Assembly (NCBI GenBank): GCA_023268575.1
Contig: JALRCL010000919.1
Span: 1 to 12,955 of the forward strand
Length of the DNA stretch: 12,955 nucleotides
Origin: Patulibacter sp.
Lineage (GTDB): Bacteria > Actinomycetota > Thermoleophilia > Solirubrobacterales > Solirubrobacteraceae
Reading direction: 5' to 3'
Part shown: piece after piece, positions 6,503-12,955 of the stretch
How positions within the stretch are numbered: position 1 is the first letter of the stretch
Layout: every line of letters begins with the position of its first letter
Notes under the pieces: generated by a model
Databases searched by the model: none
Told to the model about the DNA's origin: nothing
What the model saw: only the letters and a program-made list of their open reading frames with translations
Translations under genes and position numbers: made by a program

Positions 6503-6508
6503 AACCTA
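6503..6508 (-). promoter_or_regulatory. -10-like hexamer TAGGTT, leaderless ABC operon promoter
   Basis: On the minus strand TAGGTT ends 8 nt before the ATG at 6494, with no Shine-Dalgarno between. The spacing is the same as for the Cys4 gene. No clear -35 box. The sequence GTTCGACGG overlapping its end shares TTCGACG with the dyad at 10745-10760. Confidence 0.45.
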
Positions 6509-6549
6509 CCAGGCGCTTTGCCGCTCCCGGACGGGTGCTCGTGCGGGCT

Positions 6550-6615
6550 CGACGAACGTCGGGGTGGGGTTCTCCCCACCCTGTTCTCGGGGGGCGACCC
6601 GGGGCCGATCGGGTC
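6550..6615. promoter_or_regulatory. three successive dyads in the divergent exporter promoter
   Basis: Within the 165-bp gap between the two exporter operons lie CGACG-AA-CGTCG (6550-6561), GGGTGGGG-TTCT-CCCCACCC (6562-6581, perfect 8-bp stem with a 4-nt loop) and GACCCG-N8-CGGGTC (6596-6615). They touch or nearly touch. They may be operators for the neighbouring response regulator or another regulator, or hairpins in the leader of the MMPL mRNA. No TANNNT hexamer is seen on the plus strand in this gap. Confidence 0.5.
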
Positions 6616-6659
6616 CTTCCCCCAGCGACGCGCAGACCCCCGCGCAGCAGGCTGGCGGC

Positions 6660-8981
6660 ATGTCCCGAACCCGTCCCGTCCCCCCACCCGGGGGTGCCGC
6701 TCCCGGCGCCCCCGCCGGCGCGCTCTCGCGCCTCACCCGGTCGGCCGCGCGCGGCGCCCAGCGCCGGCCGAAGACCGTCCTGCTGCTCTGGCTCGTGCTC
6801 GTCGTCGGGCTCACGGCGGCCGGCTCGCTCGTCGGCACGCGGTCGCTCGAGGGCGCCGACGCCGGCGTCGGCGAGTCCGGTCGCGCCGAGCGCGTGCTCG
6901 AGCGCGCCGGCCTCGACGACCGCGCCGCCGAGACGATCCTCGTCCGGGCCGCGACGCCGGCGGCCGCGCAGCGCGCGGCCGAGCGGGTCGCCACGAAGCT
7001 CCGCACCGTCGACGAGGTCGGGACGATCGTCAGCGGCGCCGGGCCCCGCGCCGACGCCGCGCTGCGCACCGACCACGGCAAGGCCGTCCTCGTCCAGGCG
7101 ACGCTGCGCGGCGACCCCGACGACGCCGCCGACCACGTCGAGCCGGTGATCGCCGCCGTCGACGCCGTGCGCGCCGAGATCCCCGAACGCGACGCGACGA
7201 TCGTGCAGACCGGCGTCGGCTCGGTCGACAAGGCGATCGGGGATCTCTTCGAGGAGGACCTCAAGCAGGCCGAGATCTTCTCGGTGCCCGTGACCCTCAT
7301 CGTCCTCGTCGTGGCGTTCGGCGCGCTCGTCGCGGCGCTCGTCCCGCTGCTGCTCGGCGTCACCGCCGTGGCCGGTGCGCTCGGTGCGGTCGGCCTGACC
7401 TCGCAGCTCGTGCCCAGCAGCGACTCGACCGCGTCGCTGCTCGTGCTCATCGGCCTCGCCGTCGGGGTCGACTACTCGCTCTTCTACATCCGTCGCGAGC
7501 GCGAGGAGCGGCGGAGGGACCCCACCCGCCCGCGACCCGACGCGGCGCTCGACGCAGCCGCCGCGACCGTCGGCCGAGCGGTTCTCGTGTCCGGGCTCAC
7601 CGTCATGGTCGCCCTCGCGGGCCTCTTCATCACGGGCGTGCCGGACTTCGCCTCGATGGCGGTCGGCACGATCACCGTCGTGGCGATCGCCCTCGTCGGC
7701 TCGCTGACCGTGCTGCCGGCGATCCTCGCGCTGCTCGGCGACCGGATCGACCGCGGCCGGATCCCGCTCGTCTGGCGGCTGCGCGCCCGTCGGGCCCGGC
7801 GGCTCGGCGTCGTCGGCATCGACCGGCCGTCGGCCTGGCAGCGGGTCGCCGAGCGGGTGACGCGTCGTCCCGGCGCGGCGTTCCTCGTCGCGGTGCTCGT
7901 GCTCGGCGGGCTCGCCGTTCCCGCGCTCTCGATGCAGACGGCCGAGCAGGGGCGCCAGGGCCTGCCCGCCGACCTGCCGGCCGTCCAGGCGCTGACCGAG
8001 GTCGAGCGGGCCTTCCCCGGCGCGCCGGAGCACTCCCAGATCGTCGTCACCGGGCACGACCTCGGTGCCGCGACGGCGAGGCTCCAGCAGCTCGGCGACC
8101 GGGCCCGGAAGGCGACCGGGGGCCGCGGGCCCGTCGAGGTCCGCACCTCCCGCGCCGGCGACGCCGCGGTGATCGAGGTGCCGATGCCCGACCACGACGC
8201 CGACAGCCTGCGCGCCACCGTCGAGCGGCTGCGGAGCGAGGTCGCGCCGACGGTCGACCGCGTCCAGCCGGGCGCCACCGCGCTCGTGGCCGGGGCCGGG
8301 GCCGGCTCGATCGACTTCGTCGACCAGGTGAACGAGAAGCTGCCGCTCGTCCTCGCGTTCGTCCTGGGCCTCGCGTTCGTGCTGCTCGTCGGGACGTTCC
8401 GCTCGCCCCGCCTGGCGCTGACGGTGATCGGCCTGAACCTCCTCTCGATCGGGGCGGCGTACGGCGTGCTGACCGTGGTCTTCCAGCACACCTGGGCGGA
8501 GGGGCTGCTGGACTTCACCTCGACGGGCACCGTCTCGGCGTGGCTGCCGCTGATGGCCTTCGTCGTCCTCTTCGGGCTGTCGATGGACTACACGATCCTC
8601 GTGCTGGAGCGGGTCCGCGAGTCGCGCGCCGCCGGGCGCAGCCCGCGCCAGGCCGCGGCCGAGGGCGTCGGCGCCACGGCCGGGGCGGTGACGAGCGCCG
8701 CCGTCGTGATGGTCGCCGTGTTCGCGATCTTCGGGACCCTGCGGTTCCTCGAGATGAAGCAGATGGGCGTCGGCCTGGCGACCGCGATCCTGCTCGACGC
8801 GACGATCGTCCGCGCGCTCGCCCTGCCGGCCGCGCTGACGCTGCTGGGCGAGAAGGGCATGCCGCTCCCGCGGAGGGCGCGGTCGCGACGGCGCGCGGCG
8901 CGCGGCGACGGCCTTCCCGTCGCGGACGCGGCGTGGGAGGATCGCCCCGTGCTCCCGGCCGCCGATGGCCATGCTCGCTGA
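6660..8981 (+). CDS. MMPL-family (RND-type) membrane exporter
   Basis: 773 residues with the two-fold RND/MMPL layout. Cytosolic Arg-rich N-terminus, TM1 about 39-57, first periplasmic domain about 58-205, helices about 207-360, a cytosolic basic loop (360-402), TM7 about 405-423, second periplasmic domain about 424-560, and helices about 561-730. Proton-relay style Asp-Tyr pairs occur in both halves: GLAVGVDYSLFYIRRERE (265-282, Asp271/Tyr272) and FGLSMDYTILVLERVRES (638-655, Asp643/Tyr644). These are the hallmarks of MMPL proteins, which export lipids, siderophores or hydrophobic compounds using the proton gradient. It ends in a basic tail (RRARSRRRAARGD). ATG at 6660 has only a weak ribosome site. 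The stop lies inside the next gene (17-bp overlap), so it is the first gene of an operon with the kinase and regulator. Substrate unknown. Confidence 0.93.
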   Translation: MSRTRPVPPPGGAAPGAPAGALSRLTRSAARGAQRRPKTVLLLWLVLVVGLTAAGSLVGTRSLEGADAGVGESGRAERVLERAGLDDRAAETILVRAATPAAAQRAAERVATKLRTVDEVGTIVSGAGPRADAALRTDHGKAVLVQATLRGDPDDAADHVEPVIAAVDAVRAEIPERDATIVQTGVGSVDKAIGDLFEEDLKQAEIFSVPVTLIVLVVAFGALVAALVPLLLGVTAVAGALGAVGLTSQLVPSSDSTASLLVLIGLAVGVDYSLFYIRREREERRRDPTRPRPDAALDAAAATVGRAVLVSGLTVMVALAGLFITGVPDFASMAVGTITVVAIALVGSLTVLPAILALLGDRIDRGRIPLVWRLRARRARRLGVVGIDRPSAWQRVAERVTRRPGAAFLVAVLVLGGLAVPALSMQTAEQGRQGLPADLPAVQALTEVERAFPGAPEHSQIVVTGHDLGAATARLQQLGDRARKATGGRGPVEVRTSRAGDAAVIEVPMPDHDADSLRATVERLRSEVAPTVDRVQPGATALVAGAGAGSIDFVDQVNEKLPLVLAFVLGLAFVLLVGTFRSPRLALTVIGLNLLSIGAAYGVLTVVFQHTWAEGLLDFTSTGTVSAWLPLMAFVVLFGLSMDYTILVLERVRESRAAGRSPRQAAAEGVGATAGAVTSAAVVMVAVFAIFGTLRFLEMKQMGVGLATAILLDATIVRALALPAALTLLGEKGMPLPRRARSRRRAARGDGLPVADAAWEDRPVLPAADGHAR

Positions 8982-10065
8982 GTCCGATCGAGCGGGCGCC
9001 GCCCGCTCCTCGGCCACCGTGCCGGCCCCGACGTCCGCCGAGGAGGCGGGCGTCGGGGTGCGGTGGCTCGACGAGTCGCCGCTCGTCCTGCACCTCGGCG
9101 GCTCGGCGTTCCTCGCGGCGCTCATGCTCGTCCTGTGGGCGCTCACCGGCGGCGGCACCTTCTGGCCGATGTGGGTCTGGTTCGGGCTCGCCGTCGCGTT
9201 CGGGGTCCACGCCCTGCTGCGCGCGGCGCTCTCCGAGCCGCGGCCCTCCCGGCTGGAGCGCACCCGCCACTGGTTCCTCTTCGCGAGCGGCGTCGAGGTG
9301 ACGATCTGGATCCTCTCCGGCGGCGGCGCCTTCTGGCCGATCTGGCCGATCCTCGGCTTCGGCAGTTGGTACCTCGCGCTGCTGGCGCTCTCCCGGGGGG
9401 ACACGCTGCCGTGGCGCCGGGCGCGGGCGCTCGCCGATCGCGTGGACGTCCTGACGCGCACGCGCCGCGGCGCCCTCGACGTCCAGGCCGAGGAGCTGCG
9501 GCGGATCGAGCGCGACCTCCACGACGGGGCGCAGGCCCGGCTCGTCGCGCTGAGCATGCGGCTCGGGCGCGCCGAGCAGCGGCTGCAGGACGGCGGCGAC
9601 GAGGCGACGCGCGCGCTCGTTCTCGACGCGCAGCGGGACGCGGAGGCCGCCATCGGGGAGCTGCGCGACCTCGCTCGCGGGATCGCCCCGCCGATCCTCG
9701 CCGACCGCGGGCTGCTCGCCGCCGCGCAGGCGCTCGGGCGGCGCTGCGCGATCCCGGTGGCGGTCGAGGGCACGGTCGCCCGTCGGCCCTCGCCGGTGGT
9801 CGAGTCCGCGGCGTACTTCGTCATCGCCGAGTCGCTGACGAACGCCGCCAAGCACGCCGGACCGGCGAGCGCGACGGTGCGGCTGGGCGAGGAGCAGGGG
9901 CGGCTCGTCGTCGAGATCGCCGACGACGGGCGCGGCGGTGCCGACGCCGCCGGCTCGGGCCTGACGGGCCTGCGGCGCCGGGTCGAGGCGCTCGACGGCC
10001 GGCTGGCCGTGTCGACGCCCGAGGCCGGCGGGACGCTCGTCCGGGCGGAGCTCCCGCATGGGTGA
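8965..10065 (+). CDS. sensor histidine kinase, DesK/NarL type, with tandem 2TM units
   Basis: 366 residues; phosphorylates the regulator encoded next. Membrane part: two similar hairpins, about 41-89 and 102-143, each containing a near-identical loop (LTGGGTFWPMW at 60-70 and LSGGGAFWPIW at 117-127). There is no large extracellular sensor domain, so the signal is probably sensed in or at the membrane. A linker (150-178) leads to the HisKA_3 dimer domain with RRIERDLHDGAQARLVAL (phospho-acceptor His186), then RDLARGIAPPIL (234-245). The ATPase domain has N box IAESLTNAAKHA (Asn293), G1 IADDGRGG (318-325) and G2 GSGLTGLRRRVEAL (330-343). The start overlaps the MMPL gene by 17 bp (ATG 8965) or 11 bp (ATG 8971), and no strong ribosome site serves either, suggesting coupling. 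The stop overlaps the regulator start by 8 bp. Confidence 0.93.
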   Translation: MAMLAESDRAGAARSSATVPAPTSAEEAGVGVRWLDESPLVLHLGGSAFLAALMLVLWALTGGGTFWPMWVWFGLAVAFGVHALLRAALSEPRPSRLERTRHWFLFASGVEVTIWILSGGGAFWPIWPILGFGSWYLALLALSRGDTLPWRRARALADRVDVLTRTRRGALDVQAEELRRIERDLHDGAQARLVALSMRLGRAEQRLQDGGDEATRALVLDAQRDAEAAIGELRDLARGIAPPILADRGLLAAAQALGRRCAIPVAVEGTVARRPSPVVESAAYFVIAESLTNAAKHAGPASATVRLGEEQGRLVVEIADDGRGGADAAGSGLTGLRRRVEALDGRLAVSTPEAGGTLVRAELPHG

Positions 10066-10723
10066 GCCGCTGCGGGTCGTCGTCGTCGAGGACCACGCGC
10101 TGCTGCGCGAGGGCATCGTGGCGCTGCTGCGCGAGCAGGGCTTCGACGTCGTCGCCCAGGCGGAGGACGGCGACGGCCTGCGCCGGATCGTCGACGGCCA
10201 CCGTCCCGACGTCGCGGTCGTCGACGTGCGCCTGCCGCCGGGCTTCACCGACGAGGGCCTGCGGGCGGCGATCGCGGCGCGCGAGCGCCATCCGGAGCTC
10301 GCGGTGCTCGTCCTGTCGCAGTACGTCGAGCCGGTCTACACGTCGGAGCTCCTCGCGTCGGGGGGCGCCGGGGTCGGGTACCTGCTGAAGGAGCGTGTCG
10401 GCGACGTGCGGGGCTTCATCGACGCCCTCCGGCGGGTCGCCGCCGGCGGGACGGCGCTGGACCGCGAGGTCGTGGCCGAGCTCGTCCGCGACCGCGATCG
10501 CGGGGACGACGCGCTCGCCTCGCTGACGCCCCGCGAGCGCGAGGTGCTCGCGCTCATGGCGGAGGGCCGGACGAACGGCGGCATCGCCGACGCGCTCGTC
10601 GTGACGCCCAAGGCGGTCGAGAAGCACGTCGGGAACGTCTTCGCGAAGCTCGCGCTGCCCGGCGGCGACGGCGACCACCGCCGCGTCCTCGCGGTGCTCG
10701 CGTTCCTGCGCGCCGGCGGCTGA
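10058..10723 (+). CDS. response regulator, NarL/LuxR family
   Basis: 221 residues; DNA-binding partner of the kinase upstream, its ATG lying 8 bp inside the kinase gene (ATGGGTGA). Receiver domain about 5-125: acidic pair Glu11/Asp12 in VVVEDHALLREGI, phospho-acceptor Asp56 in VAVVDVRLPPG, switch Ser87 in VLVLSQYVE, Lys111 in YLLKERVGDV. LuxR-type HTH about 155-200: LTPREREVLALMAEGRTNGGIADAL and VTPKAVEKHVGNVFAKL. All residues needed for phosphotransfer are present, so it should be a working regulator. Gene order MMPL-kinase-regulator suggests it controls the exporter operon and perhaps the divergent ABC operon; family members usually bind inverted repeats (see the dyads at 6550-6615). The mobility region 'RRVAAGGTALDREVVAELV' joins the two domains. 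Confidence 0.95.
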   Translation: MGEPLRVVVVEDHALLREGIVALLREQGFDVVAQAEDGDGLRRIVDGHRPDVAVVDVRLPPGFTDEGLRAAIAARERHPELAVLVLSQYVEPVYTSELLASGGAGVGYLLKERVGDVRGFIDALRRVAAGGTALDREVVAELVRDRDRGDDALASLTPREREVLALMAEGRTNGGIADALVVTPKAVEKHVGNVFAKLALPGGDGDHRRVLAVLAFLRAGG

Positions 10724-10769
10724 TCGCGACCGGCGAGGACCGGATTCGACGAGCGTCGAACGGTCGCGA
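10724..10769 (+). terminator. nested inverted repeats directly after the regulator stop
   Basis: TCGCGACCG (10724-10732) starts at the base after the TGA and pairs exactly with CGGTCGCGA (10761-10769). Inside is a second perfect repeat, TTCGACG-AG-CGTCGAA (10745-10760). The whole could fold as a two-stage hairpin at the operon end. There is no T-tract. The inner dyad could equally be a protein-binding site, as its core CGACGARCGTCG recurs at 6550-6561. Confidence 0.5.
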
Positions 10770-10932
10770 CGCGATGTCGTGCCGTTCGTGGGCGCTCGCC
10801 CCTGGGCCCGCCCGAACGCGGGGCGACACGGCCTTCTGCGCGGCCGTCGAGGGTGCGATCGTCGCTGTCGGCGGGAGGGGTCGGGTCGTCGCTCCCGCAC
10901 CGATCGGCTCGCGTCCGCGAGCCCCGCCCCCC
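10770..10932. other. spacer before the hydrolase gene, no clear promoter
   Basis: The stretch has no TA dinucleotide at all, so no TANNNT -10 is possible on either strand in the usual form. A GGGAGGGG run near 10872-10880 looks like a ribosome site but no start codon follows at the right distance. It could be coding if the hydrolase starts at the in-frame ATG 10774, but the extra 53 residues look unlike protein of this family. Confidence 0.4.
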
Positions 10933-11874
10933 GTGCGCTCCGTCACCGTCACGAGCCCGGGTCGTCCGCGCCTGCACGTGACGTGCGCCGGTGCGGGGGA
11001 GCCCGTGCTCGCCATCACCGGCTGGACGATCTCGTCCGCGATCTTCGCCCCGTTCGTGCCGCTGCTGCCGGAGGGGTTCCGGGCGATCGCCTTCGACCAC
11101 CGCGGCAGCGGGCGCTCGCAGTGGTGGCCGACGCCGGTCTCCGTCGCGACGCTCGCCGCCGACGCCGGTCGCGCGCTGGACGCCGCCGGCGAGCGGTCCG
11201 CGCACGTCGTGGGCGTCTCGCTCGGTGCGGCCGTCGCGCTCGAGCTCGCCGTCCGGATGCCGTGGCGGGTGCGTTCGCTCGCGCTCGTCGGCGGCTGGGC
11301 CGGGGGCCCCACGTCCCGACTGCCCGCGCCGGCGGAGGCCTCGGCGGTGATCGCGCGCCTGGCCCGGGACTCGGCCCGGCGGCGCCGGCTCTGGCCGGCG
11401 GCGATGCTCTTCTCGCCGGAGTACCTCGCCGCGGCACCGCCGGCGGCGGTCGAGGCGGCGGTCGAGCCGTTCCTCGTCCGGCGCGCCGGGACGTCGATGA
11501 CCTGGGCGCAGACGGTCGCGGCGTCCTGCTTCAACCGCCGGCGCGAGCTCGCCGCGCTGCGCTGCCCGACGCTCGTCGCCCACGGCGTCCAGGACGCCAT
11601 GAGCCCGGTGGAGAACGCACGGCGGATGGCCGCCGCGATCCCCGGCTGCCGCCTGGAGCTGCGTCCCGGCGGCCACGCCTTCCCGTTCGAGGACCTCGAC
11701 GACACCGCCGCGCTCGCGCGGTCGTGGCTCGGTGAGGTCGCCGGTACCGACCCGGCGGTGCGCTCCACGCCCGTCCGGCGGACCACGGAGCGGGCCACGC
11801 GCCCGCTCGCCCTCCACGCCGGAGCGGCCCGCAACCAGCGGGACCTGCTCCTGCGGCTCGCCGGCCGCGCCTGA
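10933..11874 (+). CDS. alpha/beta hydrolase
   Basis: 313 residues from GTG 10933. Oxyanion region AITGW (27-31), FDHRGSGRS (54-62), nucleophile elbow HVVGVSLGAAVALELA with Ser96 in GVSLG, acid Asp221 in VAHGVQDAMSP and His248 in GGHAFPFED complete the catalytic triad. The lid region (about 120-200) contains 'SPEYLAAAPPAAVEA' and 'TWAQTVAASCFNRR'. Closest general type: small esterase/enol-lactonase-like hydrolases; the substrate is not known. Position, 48 nt before an (R)-enoyl-CoA hydratase and PHA synthase, makes a role with acyl or hydroxyacyl esters (for example intracellular PHA or acyl-CoA turnover) plausible but unproven. The start is uncertain: ATG 10774 in the same frame would add 53 Arg/Gly/Pro-rich residues. 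Neither start has a good ribosome site. The C-terminus has a 43-residue basic extension beyond the fold. Confidence 0.85.
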   Translation: MRSVTVTSPGRPRLHVTCAGAGEPVLAITGWTISSAIFAPFVPLLPEGFRAIAFDHRGSGRSQWWPTPVSVATLAADAGRALDAAGERSAHVVGVSLGAAVALELAVRMPWRVRSLALVGGWAGGPTSRLPAPAEASAVIARLARDSARRRRLWPAAMLFSPEYLAAAPPAAVEAAVEPFLVRRAGTSMTWAQTVAASCFNRRRELAALRCPTLVAHGVQDAMSPVENARRMAAAIPGCRLELRPGGHAFPFEDLDDTAALARSWLGEVAGTDPAVRSTPVRRTTERATRPLALHAGAARNQRDLLLRLAGRA

Positions 11875-11922
11875 CCGGGCCCGACCGGCGCACCCACCGA
11901 ACCACGGACCACGGAGCCGACG

Positions 11923-12405
11923 ATGACCGACGACGCCCCCACGACGACCAGGTACTCCGACCTCGCCTCCCTCGCCGAGAAGGTCGGCGAGGAGCTCGGC
12001 GCGAGCCGCTGGATCACGATCGACCAGCCGATGATCGACGCCTTCGCCGAGGTCACCGGCGATCGCAACTGGATCCACCTCGACCCCGAGCGCGCCGCCG
12101 CGACGCCCTTCGGCGGCACGATCGCCCACGGCTACCTCACGCTGTCGCTCGCGCCGACGCTGCTGGAGGACGTGCTGGACGTCTCCGGCTTCGCGATGGC
12201 GATGAACTACGGGATCGACCGCCTGCGCTTCGTCGCGCCGGTCCCGGTCGACCGCCGGCTGCGCATGCGGGTCGCCCTCGACGAGGCGCAGATCGCCGAC
12301 GGCGTCGGCGTCCTGCGCTGCACGCTGACGTTCGAGATCGAGGACGCCCCGAAGCCGGCGTGCGTCGCCCAGGTCCTCTACCGCTTCGCGGAGGGGACGT
12401 CGTGA
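11923..12405 (+). CDS. MaoC-like (R)-specific enoyl-CoA hydratase (HtdZ/PhaJ type)
   Basis: 160 residues, a single hot-dog fold. The hydratase-2 motif is intact: FAEVTGDRNWIHLDPERAAA (41-60) with catalytic Asp47 and His52, then TPFGGTIAHGYLTLSL (61-76). The rest ('MNYGIDRLRFVAPVPVDRRLRMRV', 'KPACVAQVLYRFA') closely follows mycobacterial HtdZ (Rv0130) as I remember it. Reaction: reversible hydration of trans-2-enoyl-CoA to (R)-3-hydroxyacyl-CoA in the cytosol. Next to a PHA synthase this supplies polymer precursors from beta-oxidation, as PhaJ does elsewhere. ATG at 11923 has GGAG 6 nt upstream (11913-11916). The stop overlaps the phaC start (GTGA), so the two are translationally coupled. It follows the hydrolase by 48 nt with no visible terminator. 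Confidence 0.93.
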   Translation: MTDDAPTTTRYSDLASLAEKVGEELGASRWITIDQPMIDAFAEVTGDRNWIHLDPERAAATPFGGTIAHGYLTLSLAPTLLEDVLDVSGFAMAMNYGIDRLRFVAPVPVDRRLRMRVALDEAQIADGVGVLRCTLTFEIEDAPKPACVAQVLYRFAEGTS

Positions 12406-12955
12406 GCACGACCGACGCCCCGCCGCAGGGCGAGCGGCGCCGCACGCACCGCAACGCGGCCCTCGACACGCTGCTGACCCAGAACGTCTCCGGCGGCCGG
12501 GCGACGCGGATCGCTCGCCCCGGGCCGGTGCTGCGCACCGCCGCCGCGCTCGCCCGCCGCCCGCGTCGCACCGCCGGGCGCGTCGGCGCGCTCGGCGCGG
12601 AGCTCGCGCGCGTCGCCGGTGGGCGCTCCGCCGTCGCCCCAGCGAAGGGCGACGCCCGCTTCCGCGACCGCGCGTGGGAGGAGAACTGGGCGCTGCGCCG
12701 CGTCCTGCAGGGCTACCTCGCCGTCGGGGCGACCGTCGACGGCCTGATCGACGACGCCGAGCTGGACTGGCGCACCGAGCAGCAGGTGCGCTTCCTCGCC
12801 GACAACGTCCACGACCTGCTCTCGCCGACGAACCTCCCGCTCCTGAACCCCGAGGTCGTGAAGGAGACGATCGACCGCGGCGGCGTGAACCTCGCGCTCG
12901 GCGCGCGCCGGTTCGTCCGGGACGTCGCCCGGGCGCCGCGCCTGCCGGCGACCGT
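12402..12955 (+). CDS. phaC: polyhydroxyalkanoate synthase, N-terminal part
   Basis: Partial gene; 184 codons before the right edge. Start GTG 12402 overlaps the hydratase stop (12403-12405) and is preceded by a strong ribosome site GGAGGGG at 12390-12396 with a 5-nt spacer. After a basic, poorly conserved lead (1-82) comes the conserved N-terminal domain of PHA synthases: DARFRDRAWEEN (84-95), RRVLQGYLAVGATVDGLID (99-117), LDWRTEQQVRFLADNVHDLL (121-140) and SPTNLPLLNPEVVKETIDRGG (141-161). These match class I/II-like PhaC, which joins (R)-3-hydroxyacyl-CoA units into polyester on granule surfaces. The catalytic Cys-Asp-His triad lies beyond the window, so activity and class cannot be checked here. 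Coupled to the hydratase that makes its substrate. Confidence 0.88.
   Translation, partial: MSTTDAPPQGERRRTHRNAALDTLLTQNVSGGRATRIARPGPVLRTAAALARRPRRTAGRVGALGAELARVAGGRSAVAPAKGDARFRDRAWEENWALRRVLQGYLAVGATVDGLIDDAELDWRTEQQVRFLADNVHDLLSPTNLPLLNPEVVKETIDRGGVNLALGARRFVRDVARAPRLPAT

Noticed and set aside
6564..6659. In-frame GTG 6564 as an earlier MMPL start
   Set aside because: Lies inside the 8-bp hairpin and adds 32 residues unlike MMPL N-termini; ATG 6660 gives the expected short basic lead before TM1.
8935..8981. GGGAGG with 8-nt spacing before GTG 8949, resembling a good gene start
   Set aside because: The GTG is in the MMPL frame and reaches its stop after ten codons; it does not start the kinase frame.
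5481..9851. Full 1456-codon minus-strand frame as one fused protein
   Set aside because: Only the C-terminal 337 codons are the ABC ATPase; the rest is antisense to the MMPL and kinase genes and follows their codon shadow.
10774..10932. ATG 10774 as the hydrolase start
   Set aside because: The extra 53 residues are Arg/Gly/Pro-rich with no fold element and no ribosome site; kept only as an alternative.
1..12955. tRNA, rRNA, riboswitch, CRISPR, insertion sequence or phage signals
   Set aside because: Looked for on both strands by eye; no cloverleaf, repeat array, transposase/integrase motif or terminal inverted repeats with target duplication were found.

Overview
This is a very GC-rich window (well over 70% GC by eye) with strong G/C third-codon bias, frequent GTG starts, TANNNT -10 elements and several apparently leaderless genes. 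That points to an actinobacterium. The small four-cysteine protein, the sensor-kinase style and the HtdZ-like hydratase next to a PHA synthase would suit a deep-branching Thermoleophilia/Solirubrobacterales-type lineage. That placement is an inference, not something proved here. No tRNA, rRNA, CRISPR array, insertion sequence, integrase or phage gene is visible, so the window reads as chromosomal.

Left part (1-4398). The 5' end of an ABC exporter gene (minus strand, cut by the window edge) is divergent from a 65-residue Cys4 protein; both have -10-like hexamers placed for leaderless transcription. A glutathionyl-hydroquinone-reductase-type (Xi-class GST) gene follows on the plus strand. It converges on a minus-strand pair: a class I SAM methyltransferase upstream and a secreted 480-residue protein of unknown function downstream. 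The convergent gap carries a perfect 13-bp inverted repeat around a 14-bp palindrome. A 314-bp gap upstream of the methyltransferase holds a possible promoter with an adjoining 21-bp dyad.

Middle part (4399-10723). Two export modules are divergent around a 165-bp region dense in dyads. On the minus strand are an ABC ATPase (with an unusual acidic plus Trp-rich tail) and its ABC-2 permease, overlapping by 4 bp. On the plus strand are an MMPL/RND-type exporter, a DesK/NarL-type histidine kinase with two tandem 2TM units, and a NarL/LuxR response regulator. These three genes overlap one another by 17 and 8 bp, so they form one tight operon. A reasonable model is that the two-component system senses envelope stress or a lipophilic compound and controls one or both exporters.

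Right part (10724-12955). A nested inverted repeat follows the regulator's stop codon. Then come an alpha/beta hydrolase, an HtdZ/PhaJ-like (R)-enoyl-CoA hydratase, and the start of a PHA synthase gene (phaC) overlapping the hydratase stop as GTGA. The last two fit a route from beta-oxidation intermediates to polyhydroxyalkanoate: the hydratase makes (R)-3-hydroxyacyl-CoA and the synthase polymerises it. The hydrolase may belong to the same pathway.

Nothing here is clearly a wholly new system. The best candidates for a second look are the dyad-rich divergent exporter promoter with a motif repeated after the regulator gene, the duplicated membrane sensor of the kinase, the tail of the ABC ATPase, and the orphan secreted protein.
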